DNA of 64,000 bases from Actinophytocola gossypii (GTDB taxonomy: Bacteria > Actinomycetota > Actinomycetes > Mycobacteriales > Pseudonocardiaceae): assembly GCF_025165815.1 (NCBI RefSeq), contig NZ_JAFFZE010000010.1:186001-250000 (forward strand), written 5' to 3'. Position numbers and translations under genes: made by a program. The notes below the pieces were generated by a model that had not been told where the DNA came from, made no database searches, and saw nothing but the letters and a program-made list of their open reading frames with translations. The stretch's first letter is position 1, and every line of letters begins with the position of its first letter. Shown piece by piece: positions 7,677-15,609 of this stretch.

Positions 7677-8666
7677 TCAGGGGGATCCGGTCCTGACGGC
7701 TTCCTGGTCGTCGGCGACCTCGGCGGGCGTCTCGTCCGTCGCCGCGGGTTCGGTCCGCGGCCGCGTCGCCCTGGTGCGCAGGGCGCGCAGCAGGCCACGA
7801 CGCGGGGTACCGGCGGACGCGGTGACCCGGTCGAGGAAGATCGCCAGGATCACCACGGAGATGCCGGCCTCGAACCCGAGCCCGATGTCCAGCCGGGAGA
7901 TCGAGCTGGTCACCTCGCTGCCGAGGCCGCCGCCGCCGACCAGCCCGGCGATGACCGCCATGGACAGCGCCAGCATGATCACCTGGTTGACGCCGGCCAT
8001 CACGGTCGGCATCGCGAGCGGCAGCTGGACCTCGCGGAGGATCTGGCGCGGTGTGGCGCCGAACGCGTGCCCGGCCTCCACCACCTCGGCGTCCACCTGG
8101 CGGATGCCCAGCTCGGTGAGCCGCACGCCGGGCGGCAGCGCGAAGATGATGGTGGCCACCAGGCCGGCCGGGACGCCGATGCTGAACAGCGTGACCACCG
8201 GCACCAGCCAGACGAACGCCGGCATCGTCTGCATCAGGTCCATCACCGGGCGGATGATCCGGCTGAACCGGTCCGAGCGCGCGGCGAGGATGCCGAGTGG
8301 GATGGCTATCACCAGCGCCACGATGGTGGCGACCACGATGAGCGCGAGGGTCTCCATCGCGTTCTCCCACTGTTCCATCGAGACGACCAGGGCCATCCCG
8401 AGGAGCGTGCCGACCGCGACCTTCCAGTCCCGGACCAGCCAGCTGAGCAGGGCGAACACCGCCGCCAGTACCAGCGCGTTCGGCGCGTTGAGCAGCTCGG
8501 CGATCCCGTTCACCGAGTCCTGCATCAGCTCCGCGAGCGTGTCGAAGAACGCGCCGAGGTTCTCCTTGACCCAGTCGAAGGCGTTCTCGATCCAGTCGCC
8601 GATGGGCACCCGGGGCACGACCCCGTCGACCCGGTCCTCCCACATGTCCCGCAGCCAGCCGCTCAT
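7677..8666 (-). CDS. Glycine betaine/proline ABC transporter permease (ProW/OpuAB type)
   Basis: A 329-residue inner-membrane permease. After an amphipathic N-terminal part (about 1-55), several hydrophobic segments follow, and the BPD_transp_1 EAA loop is visible as 'EVVEAGHAFGATPRQILREVQLPLAMPTVMAG', which docks on the ATPase. A glycine-rich 'GLVGGGGLGSEV' segment follows, typical of ProW. The C-terminus has a charged Pro/Thr/Glu tail of about 40 residues that is not part of the conserved fold. The ATG overlaps the ATPase stop (ATGA at 8663-8666), so the two are coupled. Single-permease architecture implies a homodimer in the complex. Confidence 0.93.
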   Translation of the reverse strand: MSGWLRDMWEDRVDGVVPRVPIGDWIENAFDWVKENLGAFFDTLAELMQDSVNGIAELLNAPNALVLAAVFALLSWLVRDWKVAVGTLLGMALVVSMEQWENAMETLALIVVATIVALVIAIPLGILAARSDRFSRIIRPVMDLMQTMPAFVWLVPVVTLFSIGVPAGLVATIIFALPPGVRLTELGIRQVDAEVVEAGHAFGATPRQILREVQLPLAMPTVMAGVNQVIMLALSMAVIAGLVGGGGLGSEVTSSISRLDIGLGFEAGISVVILAIFLDRVTASAGTPRRGLLRALRTRATRPRTEPAATDETPAEVADDQEAVRTGSP

Positions 8667-9904
8667 CGGGCCGCCTCCCCGGTGTGGTCGAGGACCAGCT
8701 CGGAGGCCGGATCCGGGGGTTCGGCGGTTTGCGAGATGCTGCCCAGCGCGCTGAGCAGGGTGACCCGGGCGATCACGCCGAGCAGGTGCCGCTCGGCGTC
8801 CACGACGGCGATCGGGATGGCGCTGTTCGCCGAGGTGGCGAACAGGTCGGCGACCGCGGTGTCCGGGGAGACGGTGGCCGGCTGCTCCAGCACGCCGGCG
8901 AGGTCGTCCCGGCCGGCGGCGACCGCGTCGGCGGCGGCGGACTCGCCGACCACGCCCTGCAGCTTGCGCTTGCGGTCGACCACCATGATCCCGTTGAGCT
9001 GGTTCTCCCGCATCAGCCGGTGCGCCGCGCGCGGGCCCGACTCCGCGCCGAGCACGGCGACCGGCTTCTCCATCACCGAGGAGGCGGTGAGGATCCTGGT
9101 GCGGTCGACGTCCTGGACGAACTGGGCGACGTAGTCGTTGGCCGGGTCGTTCAGGATGTGCTCGGCGGTGCCCTGCTGCACGATCCGGCCGTCGCGCATC
9201 ATCGCGATCCGGTCGCCGAGGCGCATCGCCTCGTTCAGGTCGTGGGTGATGAACAGGATGGTCTTGTCCAGGTCGTGCTGCAGCTGGATCAGCTGGTCCT
9301 GCATCTCCCGGCGGATCAGCGGGTCGAGCGCGCTGAACGCCTCGTCCATCAGCATGATGTCGGTCTCCGCGGCGAGCGCGCGGGCCAGGCCGACCCGCTG
9401 GCGCATGCCGCCGGACAGCTCGCCGGGGAAGGAGCCGCCCCAGCTGCCCAGGCCGACCATGCCCAGGGCCTTCTCGGTGCGTTGCTCGCGGTCCGCGCGG
9501 TTCATCCCCCGGACCTTGAGGCCGTAGGCGGCGTTCTCGCCGACCGTGCGGTGCGGCAGGAGGGCGAAGTGCTGGAAGACCATGCTGATCCGCTCGCGGC
9601 GGACGTGCCGCAGGCCGCGCGCGTCGAGCTTGGTGATGTCCTGGTCGTCGATGAGGACCTCGCCCGACGTCGGCTCCAGCAGGCCGTTGACCATCCGGAT
9701 CAGCGTCGACTTGCCGGAACCGGACAGCCCCATGACGACGTAGATCTGCCCGGGATCGACCGAGAAGGAGGCGTCGATGACCGCGGCGGTCAAGCCGTCG
9801 GCACGCAGTTCTTCACGGGTGGCGCCGTCCCGCAATCGGGCGACCGCACGGTGCGGGCGGCGGCCGAAGACCTTGTAGATCTCGGACAGCTCGATCAATG
9901 GCAC
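8663..9904 (-). CDS. Glycine betaine/proline ABC transporter ATPase with tandem CBS domains
   Basis: A 413-residue ProV/OpuAA-type ATPase that powers the osmolyte importer. Walker A 'GLSGSGKST', the ABC signature 'LSGGMRQRVG', Walker B 'IMLMDEAFSALDP' and the H-loop 'ITHD' are all present in the first 260 residues. The C-terminal ~130 residues form a pair of CBS domains, which in OpuA-type systems sense ionic strength or c-di-AMP. The start is taken as the GTG at 9902-9904 because AGGTGA lies 8 bases upstream. An in-frame ATG at 10006 would add 34 residues unlike the family. It is the first gene of the three-gene operon. Confidence 0.92.
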   Translation of the reverse strand: MPLIELSEIYKVFGRRPHRAVARLRDGATREELRADGLTAAVIDASFSVDPGQIYVVMGLSGSGKSTLIRMVNGLLEPTSGEVLIDDQDITKLDARGLRHVRRERISMVFQHFALLPHRTVGENAAYGLKVRGMNRADREQRTEKALGMVGLGSWGGSFPGELSGGMRQRVGLARALAAETDIMLMDEAFSALDPLIRREMQDQLIQLQHDLDKTILFITHDLNEAMRLGDRIAMMRDGRIVQQGTAEHILNDPANDYVAQFVQDVDRTRILTASSVMEKPVAVLGAESGPRAAHRLMRENQLNGIMVVDRKRKLQGVVGESAAADAVAAGRDDLAGVLEQPATVSPDTAVADLFATSANSAIPIAVVDAERHLLGVIARVTLLSALGSISQTAEPPDPASELVLDHTGEAAR

Positions 9905-10356
9905 TGGCAGGTTCACCTCTCGGGGGTGGACGCCACTCTTGCCGTAGACGTCCTCGGAGCGGTCCGGTCCGGCTCCGGACAGTGACGACCGGGCCGAACC
10001 ACGCATGGCAACCTAACAAGTCCGACAGCGACGGGCAGTCACCCGGGCAGGCCGTTACGGCCCTGTAGCTAGCGCGGACCACGGCTTCACCACTTTGGGT
10101 CGTCAAAGGACCCCGCTGGGTCACTGGATCACGCAGTGTTTCCAGCTGGCGGCGTCGGTGAAACCACCCGTTTGCCGTGCGTACGGCCGGAGGATCGATC
10201 CGACGTGACGCGGGGCACGCCATCGTTGATCACGGAAACGACACAATATGGTCTACCGGTCGGAGTGCGAGCGAAAACACGGGTGAGTCCGGACCCGGCG
10301 GACAATTCGGGTCGCACTTCCACTCAGGACGAATTCCGTTCGACCAGGAGGCAACA
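9905..10356. other. Intergenic control region between the betaine transporter and KDPG aldolase
   Basis: About 450 non-coding bases separate the two divergent genes. It holds a palindrome GGCCGT-t-ACGGCC at 10050-10062 that can also fold as a hairpin in the transporter leader, and TTGACG on the minus strand near 10112, a possible -35. For the rightward gene, TTGATC (10226-10231) and TATGGT (10248-10253), 16 bases apart, form a plausible promoter, and AGGAGG at 10346-10351 is its ribosome-binding site. The long transporter leader could hold an RNA switch, but no known riboswitch pattern was recognised. Confidence 0.4.
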
Positions 10357-10983
10357 ATGGACCTGCTCGCCGAGCTGACCGCCCGCCGTGCGTTGTGCAT
10401 CATTCGCGCGCCGGCCATTCCCGACCCGGTCGGGCTCGCCGGAACGCTCGTCGACGCCGGGCTGCCGATCGTCGAGTTCGCGTTGACCACGCCGGACGCG
10501 CCCCGGCTCATCGAGCGGGCGTCCGGAGTGGACGGTCTGGTTCTCGGGGCCGGCACGGTCATGTCGGCGGCCGACGCGCGGGACGCCATCAACGCCGGGG
10601 CGCGGTTCCTGCTCACGCCCGGGCTGCGGCCCGAGGTGGCCGCGGAGGCGGTCCGGCAGCGCGTTCCGGTCGTACTGGGGGCGATGACGCCGACGGAGGT
10701 CGCGGCCGCCGTGGATCTCGGGGCCACCGCGGTCAAGGTGTTCCCCGCCGCCCGGCTCGGGCCGGCGTACTTCGGCGACCTGCACGGGCCCTACCCGAAC
10801 GTGCCGCTCGTCGCCACCGGTGGGGTCACCACGGACAACGCGGCCGAGTTCCTCGCCGGGGGCGCGCTCGCGGTCACGGCCGGGAGCGGCGTCGTGGGGC
10901 CGGCGCTCGCCGCCGAGTCGCGGTTCGACGAGGTGGCCGAGCGGGCCCGCGGGTTCGTCGCGGCGGTGGGGGGCGCGCGCTGA
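10357..10983 (+). CDS. eda: 2-dehydro-3-deoxy-phosphogluconate (KDPG) aldolase
   Basis: A 208-residue class I aldolase (KDPG/KHG family) that cleaves KDPG to pyruvate and glyceraldehyde-3-phosphate. The TIM-barrel order is clear: 'IVEFALTTPDA' (beta-2, with the catalytic Glu region), 'VLGAGTVMSAADA', 'FLLTPGLRPEV', 'VVLGAMTPTEV', 'AVKVFPAARLGP' with the Schiff-base Lys in 'VKVFPA', and 'VATGGV' as the phosphate loop. It starts at an ATG with a perfect AGGAGG 5 bases upstream. The KDG-kinase-like gene 8 kb away supplies its likely substrate. It stands just before the sugar-importer operon but has its own promoter region. Confidence 0.93.
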   Translation: MDLLAELTARRALCIIRAPAIPDPVGLAGTLVDAGLPIVEFALTTPDAPRLIERASGVDGLVLGAGTVMSAADARDAINAGARFLLTPGLRPEVAAEAVRQRVPVVLGAMTPTEVAAAVDLGATAVKVFPAARLGPAYFGDLHGPYPNVPLVATGGVTTDNAAEFLAGGALAVTAGSGVVGPALAAESRFDEVAERARGFVAAVGGAR

Positions 10984-10984
10984 G

Positions 10985-11027
10985 ATTGGTTTAGACCTTG
11001 TGCGGATCCCCTGGGGCGCAATAGCAT
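10985..11027 (+). promoter_or_regulatory. DasR-type operator (dre) overlapping promoter of the sugar importer
   Basis: Positions 10985-11000 read ATTGGTTTAGACCTTG, which keeps the core GGT-T-TAGACC of the DasR operator consensus (ACTGGTCTAGACCAGT-like). TTGTGC at 10998-11003 and TAGCAT at 11022-11027, 18 bases apart, form a promoter whose -35 is overlapped by the operator, as expected for repression. The site lies 58 bases before the sugar-binding protein gene. DasR, a GntR regulator relieved by glucosamine-6-phosphate, is not encoded in the window. Confidence 0.65.
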
Positions 11028-11058
11028 CGAGGACGCCAGACCGAACGGGGGTCCGACG

Positions 11059-12345
11059 ATGCTCAAGCGTGCCATCGCCGCGGCGGCGATCGTCGCCACG
11101 GCCGTCGCGTGTGCTCCGCCGCAGGCCGACACCACCGACGAGGGCGCCGACCGGAGCTCCGGCGAGCTGAAGGTCTGGCTGTTCCAGGAGGCCAGCAACG
11201 GTCCCAAGGAGGACGTCGTCGACCAGGCGATCGCCGAGTTCGAGGCCGCCCACGACGACGTGAAGGTCAACGTCGAGTACCTCCCGGTCGACGGCCGCGC
11301 CAGCCGGTTCAACGGCGCCTTCAACGACCCGGACAGCGCCCCGGACGTCGCCGAGTTCGGCAACACCGACCTCGCCGGCTATGTCGCCTCGAACGGGTTC
11401 GCCGACCTCAGCGGCGACCTGGACCAGTGGCCGGATGCGGCCGACCTGGTCCCCGAGGTGCTCGACACCGCGAAGATCGACGGCAGGACCTACGGCGTCC
11501 CCTGGTTCACCGGCACCCGGGCGCTCTACTACCGGACCGACGTCTTCACCGAGCTGGGGCTCGAGCCGCCGGCCACGCTCGCCGAGCTGACCACGACGGC
11601 GCGCGCGATCCGCGCGGCGAAACCCGACATGTACGGGATCGCGGTCGGCGGCAAGTACCTGTTCGCCCTGCTGCCCTACGTCTGGGCAAACGGCGGCGAC
11701 ATCGCCGAACGGGACGGCGACGCGTGGTCGGCCACCATCGACACCCCGGAGGCACGCGCCGGGCTCGCCCAGTACGCGGAGCTGCTCCGGCCCGACATCT
11801 GCCCGCCGGCCCAGTGCGCGCAGCTCACCGGCAGCCAGACGGTGGCCGCGTTCGCCGGCGGCAAGGCGGCGATGGCCATCGGCGGTGACTTCAACCGGGC
11901 GGCCGTGGACGCGGGAGCGGTCAAGGACGACTACGCGGTGGTTCCGTTGCCCGGCACCGAACCCGGCTCGATCGCACCCGCGTTCGCCGGCGGCAACCTG
12001 CTCGGCGTGTTCGGCTCAAGCGAGCGGCGCACGCTCGGCTGGGAGTTCGTCACGCTCCTCGGCGGCAAGGAGTACCAGCGGAAGATGTACGACGCCATGG
12101 GCACCATGCCGACGTTCGCCGACGTGCAGGACGAGATCGCCATTGACGACCCGTTCCTGGCGCCGTTCATCGAGACCGTCCAGGCCGGCACCCGGTTCGT
12201 GCCGGCCACCCCGGCGTGGACGCGGATCGACGCGCAGGCCGTGTTGCCCACCGCCGTGCAGCAGGTCGCCACCGGCCGGCAGGACGTCGACACCGCCACC
12301 TCGGCCGCCGCGGCCGAGATGGACGCGGCCTTCGCGGGCTCGTAG
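11059..12345 (+). CDS. Sugar ABC transporter substrate-binding lipoprotein (chitobiose/GlcNAc-oligomer type)
   Basis: A 428-residue family-1 extracellular solute-binding protein. The lipoprotein signal ends at VACAPP (Cys about residue 18); the mature part has 'LKVWLFQEASNGPKEDVV' and 'DVAEFGNTDLAGYVASNGFADLS', typical of oligosaccharide binders such as NgcE/DasA. Trp and Tyr residues ('VPWFTGTRALYYR') would stack on sugar rings. It is the first gene of an importer operon with two permeases and a GH20 hexosaminidase, behind a DasR-type operator, so N,N'-diacetylchitobiose or GlcNAc is the likely ligand. The ATG follows a GGGGGTCCGACG leader. Confidence 0.87.
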   Translation: MLKRAIAAAAIVATAVACAPPQADTTDEGADRSSGELKVWLFQEASNGPKEDVVDQAIAEFEAAHDDVKVNVEYLPVDGRASRFNGAFNDPDSAPDVAEFGNTDLAGYVASNGFADLSGDLDQWPDAADLVPEVLDTAKIDGRTYGVPWFTGTRALYYRTDVFTELGLEPPATLAELTTTARAIRAAKPDMYGIAVGGKYLFALLPYVWANGGDIAERDGDAWSATIDTPEARAGLAQYAELLRPDICPPAQCAQLTGSQTVAAFAGGKAAMAIGGDFNRAAVDAGAVKDDYAVVPLPGTEPGSIAPAFAGGNLLGVFGSSERRTLGWEFVTLLGGKEYQRKMYDAMGTMPTFADVQDEIAIDDPFLAPFIETVQAGTRFVPATPAWTRIDAQAVLPTAVQQVATGRQDVDTATSAAAAEMDAAFAGS

Positions 12346-12347
12346 GA

Positions 12348-13283
12348 GTGGTGCTCCCCCAGGTCACCCCTGCCGCGCCGGGCGTCCGCACCCGACCGGC
12401 GCGGCGGGGGCCCCAGCGTGGCCAGGCACGCGCGGCGGCGCTCTACCTGCTGCCCACCTCGGTGATCCTGCTCGGTCTGCTGGCGTATCCGCTTTACCAG
12501 CTCGTGGTCATCTCGTTCTACGACTACGGGCAGCCGCAGGCGTCCGGCGCGGCGCCATTGGTGTTCCTCGGTTTCGACAACTACGTCACCCTGCTCGGTG
12601 ACCCGCAGTTCTGGGACGTGCTGGCCGCGACCGTGGTGTTCGCCGCGGTGTGCGTGGTCGGCAGCCTGCTCGTCGGGACGGCGCTGGCGGTGCTGGCGAG
12701 CCGGGCGAACCCGCTGCCGCGCATGCTGCTGTTCCTGGCCGCGCTCGGCGCGTGGGCGACGCCGGCCATGGCCGGCTCGTACGTGTGGCTGTTCATGTTC
12801 GACCAGGACTTCGGGATCGTCAACGAGGTGCTCGGGCTGGCCGGCCACTCCTGGACGTTCGAGCGGTTCTCCGCGTTCGGGCTGGTGGCGGCGGAGATCG
12901 TCTGGTGCTCGTTCCCGTTCGTCATGGTGACGATGTACGCGGGGATCAAGGCGATCGCGCCGGAGGTGCTGGAGGCGGCGGCGCTGGACGGCGCGTCGGC
13001 CACCCGCACGGCGACGTCGGTGATCCTGCCGATCCTGCGGCCACTGCTGATGATCGCCACGATCCAGTCGATCATCTGGGACTTCAAGGTGTTCACCCAG
13101 ATCTATGTGATGACGGGCGGCGGCGGGGTGGCGGGGCAGAACCTGGTGCTGAACGTGTTCGCCTACCAGAAGGCGTTCGCGGGCGAGCAGTACGGGCTCG
13201 GCGCGGCGATCGGCGTGGTGATGACCGTGCTGCTGCTGTCGATCACCGGGCTGTACGTGCGGGCGCAGCGGAGGACGTCGTGA
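12348..13283 (+). CDS. Sugar ABC transporter permease 1 (MalF type)
   Basis: A 311-residue membrane permease with six predicted transmembrane segments. The first is at about 28-48 ('YLLPTSVILLGLLAYPLY'), and the EAA loop reads 'EVLEAAALDGASATRTATSVILPILRP'. It pairs with the next gene as the heterodimeric channel of the importer. The start is uncertain: tandem GTG codons at 12348 and 12351 lie 2 to 5 bases after the preceding TAG, with GGAG overlapping the first, so translation is probably coupled. Its TGA overlaps the next GTG. No ATPase gene is present in the operon, so a shared MsiK-like ATPase is expected from elsewhere. Confidence 0.9.
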   Translation: MVLPQVTPAAPGVRTRPARRGPQRGQARAAALYLLPTSVILLGLLAYPLYQLVVISFYDYGQPQASGAAPLVFLGFDNYVTLLGDPQFWDVLAATVVFAAVCVVGSLLVGTALAVLASRANPLPRMLLFLAALGAWATPAMAGSYVWLFMFDQDFGIVNEVLGLAGHSWTFERFSAFGLVAAEIVWCSFPFVMVTMYAGIKAIAPEVLEAAALDGASATRTATSVILPILRPLLMIATIQSIIWDFKVFTQIYVMTGGGGVAGQNLVLNVFAYQKAFAGEQYGLGAAIGVVMTVLLLSITGLYVRAQRRTS

Positions 13284-14113
13284 GAAAACGGGCGGCGGAT
13301 CTGGCGTGCGTGCTGATCGCGCTCGTGGTGGCGTTCCCGCTGTACTGGATGGTGCTCTCCGCGCTCAAACCGGCCGGCGAGATCCAGGCGGCCGACCCGA
13401 GGCCGTGGACGCTCGCGCCCACGCTGGACAGCTTCCGCCGGGTGCTCGCGGTGGAGGACTTCGGGCTGTACTTCCTGAACAGCCTGGTGGTCGCGGTGGC
13501 GGTGGTGGCGCTGTCGCTGGTGGCGTCGTTCCTCGCGGCGGTCGCGCTGACCCGGTTCCGGTTCCGCGGCCGGACCGTGCTGCTGGTCATGCTGCTGGTG
13601 GCGCAGATGGTGCCGGTGGAGGCGCTGACGATCCCGCTGTTCTTCCTGGTGCGCTCGTTCGGCGACGTGGTGCCGGCGGTCGGGCTGAACGAGCTTGGCT
13701 CGCTGGTGCTGGTGCACCTGGCGTTCAGCCTGCCGTTCGCGATCTGGATGTTGCGCGGGTTCGTCGCCGCGGTGCCCGACGACCTGGAGGAGGCGGCCGC
13801 ACTCGACGGGGCATCGCGGTTCCGGTTCACCTGGCAGGTGCTGTTCCCACTGGTCGCGCCGGGCCTGGTGGCCGCGAGTGTGGTGTCGTTCATCCACGCC
13901 TGGAACGACTTCCTGTTCGCCAAGACGTTCCTGATCTCCGGAACGGACAACCGCACGCTCCCGCTCGGGCTGCTGGTGTTCTTCAAGCCGGAGGAGCAGG
14001 ACTGGGGCGCGATCATGGCCGGGGCGACGCTGATGACCGTCCCGGTGCTGGTGTTCTTCGTCGCCGTGCAACGGCATCTGGTGTCCGGACTCGGAGGTGC
14101 GGTGAAGGGATGA
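13280..14113 (+). CDS. Sugar ABC transporter permease 2 (MalG type)
   Basis: A 277-residue inner-membrane permease. It begins 'VRKRAADLACVLIALVVAFPLYWMV' (first membrane segment) and carries the EAA motif 'DLEEAAALDGASRFRFTWQVLFPLVAPG' near residue 175, followed by 'SFIHAWNDFLFAKTF', a hallmark of CUT1-family MalG-type subunits. The GTG start overlaps the TGA of the first permease (GTGA, 13280-13283), and its own TGA overlaps the ATG of the hexosaminidase (ATGA), so the three genes form one tightly coupled unit. Confidence 0.92.
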   Translation: MRKRAADLACVLIALVVAFPLYWMVLSALKPAGEIQAADPRPWTLAPTLDSFRRVLAVEDFGLYFLNSLVVAVAVVALSLVASFLAAVALTRFRFRGRTVLLVMLLVAQMVPVEALTIPLFFLVRSFGDVVPAVGLNELGSLVLVHLAFSLPFAIWMLRGFVAAVPDDLEEAAALDGASRFRFTWQVLFPLVAPGLVAASVVSFIHAWNDFLFAKTFLISGTDNRTLPLGLLVFFKPEEQDWGAIMAGATLMTVPVLVFFVAVQRHLVSGLGGAVKG

Positions 14114-15600
14114 CTTCGCTCGACGGCCTGCTCCCCCGCCCGGTCCGGGTGCGGCCCGCGACGGGCACCTACCGGTTCACCTCGGACCGTGTCCCGTCCC
14201 ACGTGTCCACTGTGGTCAGCATCGACCCGGCGATTCCTCGCGAGGGCTACCGGGTCTCGATCACGCCGGACGGGGTCACCACGGCCGCCGCGGACCCGGC
14301 CGGCGCGTTCCACGCCGAGACCACCCTGCGCCAACTGCTCGGCCCGGACGCGTACCGCGCCGCGAACATCCACGATGGACCGTGGGAGCTGCCCTGCGGC
14401 GAGATCGAGGACCACCCGAGGTTCCGCTGGCGGGGCTGCCTGCTGGACGTGGCACGGCACTTCATGCCGAAGGCCGGCGTGTTCCGGTTCCTCGACCTGA
14501 TGGCCGCGCACCGGCTGAACGTGCTGCACCTGCACCTGACCGACGACCAGGGCTGGCGGATCGAGGTGCCGGAGTACCCCAGGCTCACCGAGGTCGGCTC
14601 GTGGCGGCACGGCTCGTGGGTCGGCCGCCAGCCGGACGGCACCACCGAGCACGACGGCCGCCCGCACGGCGGCTACTACACCACCGACGACCTGCGGGAG
14701 ATCGTCGCCTACGCGGCGGACCGGCACGTCACCGTGGTGCCCGAGGTGGACGTGCCGGGGCACAGCCAGGCCGCGATCGCCGCGTACCCGTGGCTCGGCG
14801 TCACCGGCGCGGCGCTGGAGGTGCGCACCGGTTGGGGCGTCAGCGACAACCTGCTGAGCCCGACCGACGAGACGCTCGACTTCTACCGCCGGGTGCTCAC
14901 CCACGTGGCGTCGGTGTTCCCGAGCGAGGTGATCTGCGTCGGCGGCGACGAGGTACCGGTCACCCAGTGGGAGGCGAGCCCGGTCGCCCGCGACCGGGCC
15001 GCCGAGCTGGGCCTGCCGTCGGTGACGGGTTTGCACGGCTGGTTCGTCGGCCGACTGAGCGCGCACCTGGCGACGTTGGGCCGTCGGACCCTCGCCTGGG
15101 ACGAGGTGCTCGACACCGGCGAGGTCGCCCGCGACACGATCGTCGGCGCCTGGCGCGGCGAGGACCTCGGCGTCCGCGCCGCGACGGCCGGCCACGACGT
15201 GCTGATGTGCCCGGAGCAGGAGGTCTACCTGGACCACCGCCAGTCCGACCACCCGGACGAGCCGATCCCGGTCGGCTTCCACCGCACACTGTCCGACGTG
15301 TACGCCTACGACCCCGCGCCGCCGACCGTGCCGGTGGAGCGGGTGCTGGGCGCGCAGGCGCAGGTGTGGACCGAGCACCTGGACAGCCAGCGCCGGGTCG
15401 ACTACGCCGCCTTCCCCCGGCTGGCGGCGTTCGCGGAGGTCGTGTGGTCGCCGCCGGCGGGCCGCTCGTTCGCCGAGTTCGAGCGCCGGCTGGACCGCCA
15501 CCACCTGCCCCGCCTCGACGCGCTCGGCGTCGAGTACCGGCCGCGCTCCGGCCCGCACCCGTGGCAGACCCGGCCGGGCGTGCCCGGCCGGGTCCGCTGA
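14110..15600 (+). CDS. Beta-N-acetylhexosaminidase, GH20, apparently cytosolic
   Basis: A 496-residue glycoside hydrolase family 20 enzyme that releases GlcNAc (or GalNAc) from the non-reducing end of short oligosaccharides by substrate-assisted catalysis. The N-terminal GH20b-like domain (about 1-100) precedes the catalytic barrel, which shows 'GCLLDVARHFMP', 'HLHLTDDQGWRIE', 'VPEVDVPGHSQA' and the catalytic Asp280-Glu281 pair in 'VGGDEVP'. There is no signal peptide, so it should act inside the cell on chitobiose imported by the transporter encoded just upstream. It overlaps the second permease by 4 bases. DasR-type control of the whole unit fits this role. Confidence 0.93.
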   Translation: MTSLDGLLPRPVRVRPATGTYRFTSDRVPSHVSTVVSIDPAIPREGYRVSITPDGVTTAAADPAGAFHAETTLRQLLGPDAYRAANIHDGPWELPCGEIEDHPRFRWRGCLLDVARHFMPKAGVFRFLDLMAAHRLNVLHLHLTDDQGWRIEVPEYPRLTEVGSWRHGSWVGRQPDGTTEHDGRPHGGYYTTDDLREIVAYAADRHVTVVPEVDVPGHSQAAIAAYPWLGVTGAALEVRTGWGVSDNLLSPTDETLDFYRRVLTHVASVFPSEVICVGGDEVPVTQWEASPVARDRAAELGLPSVTGLHGWFVGRLSAHLATLGRRTLAWDEVLDTGEVARDTIVGAWRGEDLGVRAATAGHDVLMCPEQEVYLDHRQSDHPDEPIPVGFHRTLSDVYAYDPAPPTVPVERVLGAQAQVWTEHLDSQRRVDYAAFPRLAAFAEVVWSPPAGRSFAEFERRLDRHHLPRLDALGVEYRPRSGPHPWQTRPGVPGRVR

Positions 15601-15609
15601 GCGCGGTGG

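Noticed and set aside
9905-10140. A known riboswitch (c-di-AMP ydaO or guanidine type) in the transporter leader
   Set aside because: Short pieces such as GGTGAA occur, but the conserved order and pairing of either class could not be found by eye.
10244-10260. A second DasR-like site before the KDPG aldolase (TGGTCTA-ccggt)
   Set aside because: Only one half matches the operator; the other half (ccggt for gacca) does not.
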